NCBI GenBank assembly: GCA_017620055.1
Contig: JAFZRD010000169.1
Coordinates: forward strand, 1 to 10,824
Origin: Lachnospiraceae bacterium
Lineage (GTDB): Bacteria; Bacillota_A; Clostridia; Lachnospirales; Lachnospiraceae
Length of the DNA stretch: 10,824 nucleotides
Direction of reading: 5' to 3'
In this document: piece after piece, positions 1 through 6,238 of the stretch
Numbering within the stretch: position 1 is the first letter of the stretch
Layout: every line of letters begins with the position of its first letter
Notes under the pieces: generated by a model
Told to the model about the DNA's origin: nothing
Seen by the model: the letters and a program-made list of their open reading frames with translations, nothing else
Database searches by the model: none
Position numbers and translations under genes: made by a program

Positions 1-260
1 GAGCATACTATCAGGGAGTTGAGCATCGCTGTTCCGAGATGACCTTTTGTCCATGCGAATTCGTAGTTACCCCATTCGATATGTGCAGGCATCGCCCACG
101 GTGAAAGCATCAGAGTGCTGTCATCCTTCAGTGATGTAATAAGTACCCACAAAAGCGGGACGATATATACGATCGCCAGAAGAACGAGAAATGCATATAT
201 AAGGGTGGAAACAACTCTGGCATGCTGTTTTTCTTTGCTTATAGTCATTACTTTAGCCAT
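1..260 (-). CDS. ABC sugar transporter permease, MalG-type (3' part beyond window)
   Basis: This is the second inner-membrane permease subunit of a CUT1 carbohydrate importer; only its first 86 codons lie in the window. The start at 260 (MAKVMTISKEK) is set by an AAGGAGGGAGG ribosome binding site 6 nt upstream. The visible part has a short basic cytoplasmic tail and a first membrane segment at about residues 18-38 (TLIYAFLVLLAIVYIVPLLW). It then enters a loop with TSLKDDSTLM and W-x-NYEFAW, which matches the usual start of MalG-family permeases (SLK...; NY..). The EAA loop lies outside the window. It begins 15 nt after the stop of the upstream permease, so the two are co-transcribed and probably form the heterodimeric channel. 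The family assignment is firm from layout and motifs; the substrate cannot be told. Confidence 0.88.
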   Translation of the reverse strand, partial: MAKVMTISKEKQHARVVSTLIYAFLVLLAIVYIVPLLWVLITSLKDDSTLMLSPWAMPAHIEWGNYEFAWTKGHLGTAMLNSLIVC

Positions 261-275
261 GATCTTCCTCCCTCC

Positions 276-1199
276 TTAATCGTAACTCTCGGTCTTGACG
301 AACTTGTTGATCAGTACCGTCATGATCAGACACAGGATCAGCAGGATGACACCGATCGCGGAGCCGTATCCGAGCTTCCTGAACTTGAACGCCGAAGTGT
401 AAAGGTGTGTCGCGATAACATCGGCCCTGTGACTTAGGAATCCTTCGGGGATCATGTTGTAGATAAGATCGAAGAACTTCAGCGAACCGATCGCATTAAG
501 CGACATCGCCGTTGCAACCATGGGCTTGATCAGCGGAAGTGTTATATGGAAGAAAGCCTGTTTCCTGTCGCATCCGTCAATGTATGAAGCCTCGTAAATA
601 TCGGAACTGATGCCCGATATCTGAGCCATGTAGAGCATCATCGACTGTCCGACGTACTGCCATAACGCAACGAACGAAACGACCCAGATCGGAAGTATGA
701 TATAACCTTCCGTATTGAACAGCCACTGGGGTCCGAGGGTACAGTCACCTCCCCACACGCCGAATGACGCTAGCATGTTGTTGATACCGAGTCTCGGAGT
801 GAACACGAACATCCACAGAAGACCGAGTGCGGCGGATGAAAGAACGCAGGGCAGATAATAGATATTCTTGAATAAGTTACGTCCCTTTTTGATATTGGTC
901 AGAAGAGCCGCAAGGAACAGACCGAACACAAGCTGGGTCACTATCGAGAACACCATGAAGAACATGGAATTTCTGAAAGCCATCTTCATCGTCTGATCCT
1001 TCGTGAACAGCTGCTTGTAGTTCTTGAGCCACTTCCAGTCGGAAAATCCGAAGAACTTGGCTGTGCCCGGAAGCTTGTAATTACAGAACGAATAGTATAT
1101 CGCTTTGCATACGGGCACGAACAGAACGGCGGTAAACAGAATGAGCGCCGGCGCGATAAAGAGTATTATCGCTTTCTTGTTTCTCATTAACTTGTCCAT
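276..1199 (-). CDS. ABC sugar transporter permease, MalF/UgpA-type
   Basis: This is an integral membrane permease of a CUT1 carbohydrate ABC importer, 307 aa, of usual size for the family. It has about six hydrophobic segments: roughly residues 10-30, 78-100, 115-135, 166-188, 225-245 and 279-300. The cytoplasmic EAA loop that contacts the ATPase is clear at about 202-226 (IYEASYIDGCDRKQAFFHIT followed by LPLIKP), matching the EAA-x3-G-x9-I-x-LP pattern. The start MDKLMRNKK at 1199 is preferred because GGGAGG lies 6 nt before it. The frame is open 12 codons further upstream, but that extension lacks an RBS. It sits between the binding-protein gene, 156 nt upstream with a hairpin in the gap, and the second permease, 15 nt downstream. 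No ATPase gene is visible, so energy is presumably supplied by a shared MsmX-like ATPase encoded elsewhere (inference). Confidence 0.93.
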   Translation of the reverse strand: MDKLMRNKKAIILFIAPALILFTAVLFVPVCKAIYYSFCNYKLPGTAKFFGFSDWKWLKNYKQLFTKDQTMKMAFRNSMFFMVFSIVTQLVFGLFLAALLTNIKKGRNLFKNIYYLPCVLSSAALGLLWMFVFTPRLGINNMLASFGVWGGDCTLGPQWLFNTEGYIILPIWVVSFVALWQYVGQSMMLYMAQISGISSDIYEASYIDGCDRKQAFFHITLPLIKPMVATAMSLNAIGSLKFFDLIYNMIPEGFLSHRADVIATHLYTSAFKFRKLGYGSAIGVILLILCLIMTVLINKFVKTESYD

Positions 1200-1289
1200 A
1201 AATAACCTCCCTGGATGATCAATCAGCTCCCGCATCGGAAACCTTTGTTCAGGAGACGAAAATATCCGTCACCTCATCCCCTTAACAAA

Positions 1290-1318
1290 GGTCAGCACCC
1301 AAATTGCGGGTGCTGGCC
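1290..1318 (-). terminator. Intercistronic hairpin, possible attenuator between binding protein and permeases
   Basis: The stem pairs 1290-1300 with 1308-1318 around a 7-nt loop. Read on the minus strand it is 8 continuous base pairs, one A/C mismatch, then 2 G-C pairs, followed by a weak U-rich run (TTTGTT). It lies 38 nt after the binding-protein stop codon and about 90 nt before the permease start. A GC-rich stem with a short, imperfect U tract suggests a leaky terminator or an RNA 3'-end stabiliser. Either would give more binding protein than permease, as is common in CUT1 operons. No other obvious element is seen in the 156-nt gap apart from the permease RBS. Confidence 0.45.
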
Positions 1319-1355
1319 GATTGTAAACGATTGATTTAACGCATTGCTGCGATGA

Positions 1356-2750
1356 TTACCAAACGTTGTCCTCATAATACTGCTCGATCGGATCGAGAGC
1401 TGTTGCGGGATCCTGTCCCTTGAAGATCTCAACGAAGCAGTTATCGAATGTTGAGCCTGCCTCTGTATCAGCAAGTGACTCATTGTAGAATCCGAATGTT
1501 GAAGAAGCGTTCTTGAATACGTCCATAACATACTTCAGCTCGGGAGGAGCAACCTTCTCGTCATACTGAACGTTCGTTACAGGGATCTTACCGCCGACTT
1601 CTGCCGTGTACTTACTTGCTGTGTCGTCTACGAAGTACTTGATGAGCTGAACAGCTGCATCGGGATACTCTGTTGTAGCGCTCATGCAGAGTGAGTCAGA
1701 CTTAGCGATAACTCTGTTCGGGTCTGCCGAAGAACCGTCAACTGCAGGGAATGCGAATACGCCAACCTTGTCAGCGAATCCTTCTGCACATGAACCGTTG
1801 ATCTGGCCGATAGCCCATGAACCCTGGATCAGGATAGCAGCTTCGCCGTTGTAGAATGCTGCTGTAGCTACGTCGTTGTCATCACCTGCTGCAGTCTTCT
1901 GGAAGTACTTGGAGAGTTCCTGGATCTGCTTACCTGCCTGGATAACCTTCTCATCCTTCCAGTCTGTCTTGTGATCCTTGATATCCTGAAGGTTGAGGCC
2001 GTTTCTGTCGCAAAGGTAACCTGCTACCATTGAAAGACACCAAGCTGTTCCTGCTGAGATCGTGATAGGTGTGTAACCCTTGTCCTGAAGCTTCTGGCAT
2101 GCATCAAGAAGTTCTGAGAAAGTCTTGGGAACTTCTGCGCCAGCATCAGCGAACATCTCTGTGTTATAGAATACACAAGCTGCTGCGATGTTAAGAGGTA
2201 CAGCATAGATACCGGGGCCGTCGCCGCCGTCATCACCGTATGTGCCGCCTGCAAATACAGCGTCTGATGTGAATGTCTGCTTCCATCCGTCAGCATTGAG
2301 GTAATCATCAAGCTTAGCTGCTACGCCTGTTGTAGCATAGTCGTTAAGGTTTGCACCGGGTGAAGCGATGAATACATCGGGTGTATCGCCTGCTGCTACG
2401 AGAGCGTTGAGCTTGTCGTAGTACTCTTCAAGGTTCGTTGTGATAGGTGTGCAGTGATACTTGCCTTCGAAGTCCTTGTTGAATCTGTCAACAGACTCTT
2501 TGTAACCTTTTGTGATAAGGTCTTCGGATGCCTCAAGATCATCCCAGATCATGAATGAGATCTCCTGAACCTCTCCTGAAGCTTCTTCAGCTGCGGGAGC
2601 CTCTGCCTCGTCAGCGGGAGCTGCTTCTTCTGTTGCTGCGGGTGCTGCATCAGCTGCGGGTGCAGGTGCTGCTGCGCCGCCACAAGCCGAAAGAAGGCTC
2701 ATTGTCATAGCCGCAGAAAGGCAAACTGCCAAAAACTTTTTCATTTTCAT
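1356..2750 (-). CDS. Extracellular carbohydrate-binding lipoprotein of a CUT1 ABC transporter
   Basis: This 464-aa family 1 solute-binding protein captures a sugar or oligosaccharide outside the cell and delivers it to the permeases encoded downstream. The N-terminus is a lipoprotein signal (MKMKKF, hydrophobic core, lipobox LLSAC) with acylated Cys23. A low-complexity Ala/Pro/Glu linker follows to about residue 60. The mature fold begins near 61 (EISFMIWDD). Family-typical stretches are TPDVFI (about 123-128), IYAVPLN (181-187), YNTEMF (195-200) and GEAAILIQGSWAIGQI (about 305-320). The start at 2750 has AGGAGG 7 nt upstream; Met3 is too close to that site. The coding sequence favours GCT/GCA alanine codons, unlike the GCC-rich genes to the right, consistent with high expression. 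The substrate cannot be inferred from sequence. Confidence 0.95.
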   Translation of the reverse strand: MKMKKFLAVCLSAAMTMSLLSACGGAAAPAPAADAAPAATEEAAPADEAEAPAAEEASGEVQEISFMIWDDLEASEDLITKGYKESVDRFNKDFEGKYHCTPITTNLEEYYDKLNALVAAGDTPDVFIASPGANLNDYATTGVAAKLDDYLNADGWKQTFTSDAVFAGGTYGDDGGDGPGIYAVPLNIAAACVFYNTEMFADAGAEVPKTFSELLDACQKLQDKGYTPITISAGTAWCLSMVAGYLCDRNGLNLQDIKDHKTDWKDEKVIQAGKQIQELSKYFQKTAAGDDNDVATAAFYNGEAAILIQGSWAIGQINGSCAEGFADKVGVFAFPAVDGSSADPNRVIAKSDSLCMSATTEYPDAAVQLIKYFVDDTASKYTAEVGGKIPVTNVQYDEKVAPPELKYVMDVFKNASSTFGFYNESLADTEAGSTFDNCFVEIFKGQDPATALDPIEQYYEDNVW

Positions 2751-2835
2751 TCTTATTCCTCCTTTAGAAAATGTATAAAAAACCTGGTGATACTACTCTA
2801 ATTCCGGATGGCAATTTTAACTACATAATTCTTGC

Positions 2836-2852
2836 TTTTTGAGTATCAAAAA
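2836..2852. promoter_or_regulatory. Perfect 7-bp inverted repeat, candidate operator
   Basis: TTTTTGA and TCAAAAA are perfect inverted arms separated by GTA. The right arm overlaps the candidate -35 hexamer TTGATA of the minus-strand promoter, where a bound protein would compete with RNA polymerase. The AT-rich arms also allow a purely compositional explanation, so the call is tentative. Confidence 0.3.
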
Positions 2853-2879
2853 TTGCTATCTCAGAGCTCCCTTCTCTTT

Positions 2880-2895
2880 ACGAAAACGTTTAAGT
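2880..2895. promoter_or_regulatory. LacI/CcpA-type palindrome, candidate catabolite operator
   Basis: The core AAACGTTT (2884-2891) is a perfect palindrome with a central CG, and the outer AC/GT pairs at 2880-2881 and 2894-2895 are also symmetric. LacI-family proteins, including CcpA at cre sites, bind such CG-centred palindromes. Against the cre consensus WTGNNANCGNWNNCW the plus strand keeps the G, A, CG and inner W positions but lacks the T at position 2 and the C-W at positions 14-15, so it is a degenerate match. Its place upstream of a sugar transporter supports a regulatory role. Confidence 0.4.
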
Positions 2896-2977
2896 TGTTA
2901 ATAATCTACTTAAAATCCGGGCATTTTTTATGCATTATGCTGTAAAATCATTTGCTTCTTTCCTTTTTTTCACTTTT

Positions 2978-2986
2978 ATTGTATCA
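2978..2986 (-). promoter_or_regulatory. Possible extended -10 promoter toward the transporter operon
   Basis: Read on the minus strand this is TG-A-TACAAT, a five-of-six -10 hexamer with the TG extension. No good -35 lies 16-18 nt upstream. If used, transcription would start near 2971 and give a leader of about 220 nt before the binding-protein start, passing through the palindromes at 2836-2895. Confidence 0.28.
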
Positions 2987-3057
2987 TTTTTGTTGCAAAA
3001 ATTCGTAATCAACAGTTCGTTAAAAATGTAACTATATGTAGAAGGATATAGCAATAA

Positions 3058-3936
3058 ATGATAAAGATCCTTGACGGTGTTAAGGAAACGGTCAGTTTTG
3101 AACAGGACTCGACCCTTCTCCTTTACAACAATACCGATTATGAAGAATATCCGAATCACTGGCATCCTGCCGTAGAGATAGTCATGCCTCTCGAAGGGCA
3201 GTACAGCATGGACTGTAACGATATCCCGTTCCATCTTCGCGAAAAGGATATAATAATCATCTGTCCGGGTGTACTTCATCATCTGTATGCCCATAAAGGC
3301 CGGCGTATCATCTTCCAGGTCGACCTGTCCATGATCCAGTCATTTGACGAATACGATTCCTTTTTTGCGATAATGCAGCCGGCGATAATGATAACGCCGG
3401 AAGATTTTCCCGAGATACACGACACGTGTGTCAGACTGATGAAGGATATATACGATGAATACTTCGGAAACGCTCCGCTTCGTAACTTCTCGATCGTTCA
3501 GAAGTTCCTTCAGATGCTCGTTCTGACCGGACGTTCCTATACCGCCAGCCCCGACAGGTTCGCCGGTATCAAACCGACCAAACAGCAGGAGTACACCGAA
3601 AAGTTCCTGTCCATATGTAACTATCTTAACCAGCACTGCACCGAAGATCTTACTCTTGAAGAAGTAGCCGACATGGCTGGATTTTCCAAATACCACTTCA
3701 GCCGGCTGTTCAAGGAATTTGCGGGAATGCCTTTCTACAAATACCTTAACACCCGGCGCATCGCGTATTCGGAACGGCTCCTTCTCGACCCCGACATAAA
3801 CGTGACCGAGGTTGCGATCAGGAGCGGATTCAACAGTATCTCGGCTTTCATGAGAATGTTCAAGATCGTCAGGAACTGTACTCCCACGCAGTTCAGGAAT
3901 CTGATAAGGCAGGATTCGAGTCACGGCGATCTTTGA
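3058..3936 (+). CDS. AraC-family transcriptional regulator with N-terminal cupin domain
   Basis: This 292-aa regulator has the standard two-domain layout. An N-terminal cupin-like sensor spans about residues 15-95. It contains NHWHPAVEIVMPLEGQYS and later DIIIICPGVLHHLYA, with the paired histidines usual for this fold. The C-terminal AraC DNA-binding domain spans about 182-284, with two helix-turn-helix units: LEEVADMAGFSKYHFSRLFK at 200-219 and VTEVAIRSGFNSISAFMRMF at 249-268. Family members of this type bind a sugar and activate neighbouring transport or glycosidase genes. The divergent position makes the adjacent CUT1 operon the likely target (inference). The start at 3058 has AAGGA at an 11-nt spacing, slightly long. 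Its stop codon overlaps the -35 box of the next gene's promoter. Confidence 0.94.
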   Translation: MIKILDGVKETVSFEQDSTLLLYNNTDYEEYPNHWHPAVEIVMPLEGQYSMDCNDIPFHLREKDIIIICPGVLHHLYAHKGRRIIFQVDLSMIQSFDEYDSFFAIMQPAIMITPEDFPEIHDTCVRLMKDIYDEYFGNAPLRNFSIVQKFLQMLVLTGRSYTASPDRFAGIKPTKQQEYTEKFLSICNYLNQHCTEDLTLEEVADMAGFSKYHFSRLFKEFAGMPFYKYLNTRRIAYSERLLLDPDINVTEVAIRSGFNSISAFMRMFKIVRNCTPTQFRNLIRQDSSHGDL

Positions 3937-3961
3937 CAAAACGCGGTTTTCCTGCTAGTAT
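3933..3961 (+). promoter_or_regulatory. Strong sigma-A-type promoter with extended -10 for the small membrane protein
   Basis: TTGACA (3933-3938) is a perfect -35 hexamer. It is followed by exactly 17 nt, a TG at 3953-3954 and the -10 hexamer TAGTAT (3956-3961, four of six). Predicted transcription start is near 3968, about 22 nt before the RBS of the 41-codon ORF. The -35 box contains the TGA stop of the araC-type gene (3934-3936), so the small gene has its own promoter rather than relying on read-through. Confidence 0.78.
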
Positions 3962-4000
3962 GTGGGTACGTGATAAGTTTGGTATGAACGGAGATTTGAA

Positions 4001-4126
4001 ATGGATTCAGGAATTATTATATTTGCCGGCATCCTTATGCTCGTGATAATTGTGGCGGTCATAATATCCGCAGTCACAAGCGTCATATCCGGAGTCGCCG
4101 GTTCGGAACTGGATGAAGAAGATTAA
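4001..4126 (+). CDS. Small acidic single-span membrane protein, 41 aa, unknown function
   Basis: I do not recognise this protein. It has 41 codons starting MDSGIIIFAG and ending GSELDEED. One hydrophobic segment covers about residues 4-34, rich in Ile, Val and Ala with small residues near its end (VISGVAGS). A five-acid tail follows. There is no Lys or Arg, so the net charge is about -6, which is unlike most type I toxins or signal peptides. Evidence that it is real: GGAG sits 7 nt before the ATG, a near-consensus promoter precedes it at 3933-3961, and a strong intrinsic terminator starts on its stop codon. The predicted mRNA is only about 185 nt. No frame extends it further upstream in a way that would make it part of a larger gene. 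Confidence 0.72.
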   Translation: MDSGIIIFAGILMLVIIVAVIISAVTSVISGVAGSELDEED

Positions 4127-4152
4127 AAAAGTGTGGCAAGCCACACTTTTTT
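4125..4152. terminator. Bidirectional intrinsic terminator
   Basis: GTGTGG (4131-4136) pairs with CCACAC (4141-4146) around a CAAG loop; an inner C-G pair could shrink the loop to 2 nt. Six A residues (4125-4130) precede the stem and six T residues (4147-4152) follow, so each strand has a GC-rich stem plus a U tract. It ends the small-protein transcript on the plus strand and the long operon on the minus strand. It overlaps both flanking stop codons: TAA at 4124-4126 on plus, and TAA at 4153-4151 on minus. Confidence 0.92.
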
Positions 4153-4858
4153 ATTTCCAGATAACAGCTTCATGCTTCTTCAGTTTGAACAGTATCTCAA
4201 GCGCTTCCGTTACCGACCTAAGCTTTAGCGATGAATCTCCTCCGATGTAATGGATCGGCACTTCAACGCAGTTCAGTCTTCTGCAGTAGTACCTCATCTC
4301 TGTCTGGTACATATGTCCCGTCGACAGGAATCTGTCAAGGTTCATTGATTCAAGAACGTGCCTCTGGAACCCTTCGAAACCGCTCGTCATATCTTTAAGC
4401 TTCGTACCGAGAACAGCGTTTGCAAGTATCGTTCCTCCGGAACTGAGTATCTTCCTGTAAAGAGGCTGGTGGCTCATCTCGCCGCCTTCCGTGAATCTCG
4501 ATCCCCATACACAGTCATATCCTTCCTCGAGTTTTTCTATGAACTGTGGGATCTCTTCGGGCTGATGGCTTCCGCCTCCGTCCATTTCGAGAACACATTC
4601 CGCCCCGTCACGAAGCGCCTGCCTGTATCCCTCCAGATAACACGAGATGACTCCTCTCGATTCTTTGTAGAATATACATTTGACCCTGCCGCCGGATTCA
4701 TAGCTCCTGATTATCTCCTCGGTCCGGTCTTTGGAATACGAATCGATGACCGGATACAGATAGAGATTGTCATACGGGAGAGCGAGTATTTTTTATATGA
4801 CACTGCCCATGGTTGATTCTTCGTTGGCCACGGGCATGACGATGATTGTCTTTTTCAT
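4151..4858 (-). pseudogene. GT2 (dolichyl-phosphate mannosyltransferase-like) glycosyltransferase interrupted by an in-frame TAA
   Basis: The reading frame from ATG 4858 to TAA 4151 would encode a 235-aa glycosyltransferase, but codon 22 is TAA (4795-4793). Codons 1-21 read MKKTIIVMPVANEES...VI, the classic GT2 nucleotide-binding start. The same frame resumes at once with KILALPYDNLYLYPVIDSYS, then EMDGGGSHQPEEIP (about 91-104, the metal/catalytic D-x-D-like region) and GSRF, and DMTSGFEGF further on. Frame is kept on both sides, so one substitution (for example GAA to TAA) explains it. No ATG, GTG or TTG lies between the stop and Met92 (4585). A restart there would lack the donor-binding half. 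The start overlaps the upstream stop by one base (TAATG), so it was translationally coupled. Family members move sugars from nucleotide donors to lipid carriers or wall glycans. A sequencing error is possible. Confidence 0.82.
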
Positions 4859-6186
4859 TAATAGTATCTTCTTATCGTTATTATCGACCTGTAGAACGCG
4901 CTGCTTATCTTGATACCGGTCGACACGGTACTTGCGTGGACTATCTGGTTGTTGCCGATATATATTCCGACGTGTCCTCCGTAATAGATTATATCTCCGG
5001 CCTGTGCCTCGTCATATGACACTTCATCTCCGTCCGCGGACTGTGCATATGAACTTCTCGGGATCTTGATACCGAAGTGTGAGTACACACCCTGGGTAAA
5101 TCCCGAACAGTCACATCCGTTTGACAGGGATGTTCCTCCGGGAACATAGGGACATCCGACAAACTGAAGCGCGTAATTTGCGATATCGGTCCCGAGTCCG
5201 GATCCCGTAGCCCTTACGCTTGTTCCCCTTGGCTTTTCTTCTTCCGATCCCCCGTTGTCGTCATCGTCGTCGGAGCTGTCGGAACTGCCGGAATCACTGC
5301 TGTCAGAACTTTCCTTTTTGTTCTTGGCCGACTCTTCCTCGGCTTTCTTCTTTGCGGCAGCTTCCTCCGCCTTCTTCTTCGCCTCTTCCTCGGCCTTCTT
5401 CCTGGCTTCTTCGGCGACCTTTTCGGCTTCGGCCTGATTCAGCTTCTTCAGGTTCTCTGACTGTTGGGATATCTGGCTCTTGTATTCTCCCGCTTTGGAC
5501 TTCGCCTTGGCAAGCTGGGCCGCAAAATCTTCCGCGGTCTCTTTCTTCTCGGCTATCAGAGCGTCCAGTTCTTCCTTCTGCGCATTCAGGTCTTCCTTGA
5601 TCTCTTCGAGTTCGGAAAGTTCGTTCTCGAGCTGGAGCTCTTTGTCCTCGACCTCCTGCCTTGCAAGCCTGTAACGCTCGAGCATGAGCCGGTCGTATTT
5701 GTAGAGCTTCTCCGAGTAGTCCGTTTTGTTGACAGCCTCAGCCATGCTCTTCGATTCAAGGAAGAGTTCAAGATATGATGAGCCGCCACGTTCATACATG
5801 AACTTGATGCGTCTGGCCATGGCGGCCTCCTGATCGGCCACCCTCTCTTTCGCATCGGCGAGCTCCTGTTTTGTCGTTTCGATCTCCTGTTCCTTGTCGG
5901 TGATGTCCGACTCAAGGAGACTTACGGAAAGGAGAAGGTCAACCAACTCCGCATCCAGTTCCTCGATCTCGGCCTCAACGGCCTCCTGTTCCTCGGATAT
6001 GCTCTCGATATCCTTGTTGATCGTTGAAAGCTTCCCCTCAGCTTCTTTCTTCTTGTTCAGTACTTCCTGTTTCTCGTTTCTGATGTCCTGAAGCGTTTCG
6101 GCTTCAAATCCCCGGCTCTCGCCTGCCGCAAGGAGACATACCAGAGTCACGGACAGGATCCGTACCCTTAAATTCTTTTTCCCCAT
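4858..6186 (-). CDS. Secreted PcsB/CwlO-like peptidoglycan hydrolase, coiled coil plus NlpC/P60
   Basis: This 442-aa protein probably cleaves peptide cross-links in the cell wall. It begins with an N-terminal signal (basic MGKKNLRVR, hydrophobic core 10-22; no clear A-x-A cleavage site). A long coiled coil follows at about 30-255, with the PcsB-like segment ARRIKFMYERGGSSYLELFL (124-143). Next is a Lys/Ala/Glu repeat tract (about 252-291), a Ser/Asp-rich linker (about 292-317) and an NlpC/P60 domain (about 331-442). Catalytic residues are visible: Cys360 in CDCSGF, His405 in GGHVGIYIG and His417 in QIVHAST. Proteins of this design are kept inactive by the coiled coil and switched on by FtsEX at division (family knowledge). 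The start at 6186 has AAGGGAG at 7 nt. It lies 52 nt after asnS, and its stop overlaps the glycosyltransferase start. Confidence 0.93.
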   Translation of the reverse strand: MGKKNLRVRILSVTLVCLLAAGESRGFEAETLQDIRNEKQEVLNKKKEAEGKLSTINKDIESISEEQEAVEAEIEELDAELVDLLLSVSLLESDITDKEQEIETTKQELADAKERVADQEAAMARRIKFMYERGGSSYLELFLESKSMAEAVNKTDYSEKLYKYDRLMLERYRLARQEVEDKELQLENELSELEEIKEDLNAQKEELDALIAEKKETAEDFAAQLAKAKSKAGEYKSQISQQSENLKKLNQAEAEKVAEEARKKAEEEAKKKAEEAAAKKKAEEESAKNKKESSDSSDSGSSDSSDDDDDNGGSEEEKPRGTSVRATGSGLGTDIANYALQFVGCPYVPGGTSLSNGCDCSGFTQGVYSHFGIKIPRSSYAQSADGDEVSYDEAQAGDIIYYGGHVGIYIGNNQIVHASTVSTGIKISSAFYRSIITIRRYY

Positions 6187-6238
6187 ATTATTACTCCCTT
6201 TAGGATCCTCCCCTTCGAGGTTCCCTCCTTCCGGCCTG

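Larger units (their letters stand above)
2751..3057. promoter_or_regulatory. AT-rich divergent regulatory region between transporter and araC-type regulator
   Basis: This 307-nt gap separates two genes transcribed away from each other, so it must hold both promoters. It contains several inverted repeats, listed separately. On the minus strand, TTGATA (2849-2844) with TATGTA (2827-2822) at 16-nt spacing is a weak promoter candidate with a plausible 5' UTR of about 65 nt. No convincing plus-strand promoter for the regulator was found. Its RBS (AAGGA, 3042-3046) is 11 nt from the ATG at 3058. No rho-independent terminator, riboswitch or tRNA was recognised here. Confidence 0.6.

Noticed and set aside
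2928..2951. A 7-codon minus-strand ORF (MILQHNA) with AAAGGA upstream, in the possible leader of the binding-protein gene.
   Set aside because: It would need the uncertain promoter at 2978-2986, has no obvious regulatory codon run, and short ORFs are frequent in AT-rich sequence.
3340..3939. 199-codon minus-strand open frame opposite the araC-type gene.
   Set aside because: It is a shadow: the plus-strand frame has clear cupin and AraC helix-turn-helix motifs, and the minus frame has no recognisable domain or RBS.
4793..4795. Recoded stop (selenocysteine, pyrrolysine or altered genetic code) as an explanation for the in-frame TAA.
   Set aside because: TAA is not used for selenocysteine or pyrrolysine, the site is not a Cys/Lys-like catalytic position, and TAA ends other genes here normally.
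4358..4816. 152-codon plus-strand frame opposite the glycosyltransferase, considered because the sense frame is interrupted.
   Set aside because: The minus frame retains GT2 motifs on both sides of the stop, while the plus frame has no motif or RBS.
5220..5778. Several overlapping plus-strand frames rich in Ser, Phe or Arg.
   Set aside because: They are antisense reflections of the repetitive Lys/Glu/Ala coiled coil and linker of the NlpC/P60 protein.
6187..6238. Possible terminator between asnS and the wall hydrolase gene.
   Set aside because: Only a 4-bp CCTC/GAGG hairpin and an AGGATCCT palindrome are present, with no U tract; the purine-rich stretch is better explained by the RBS.
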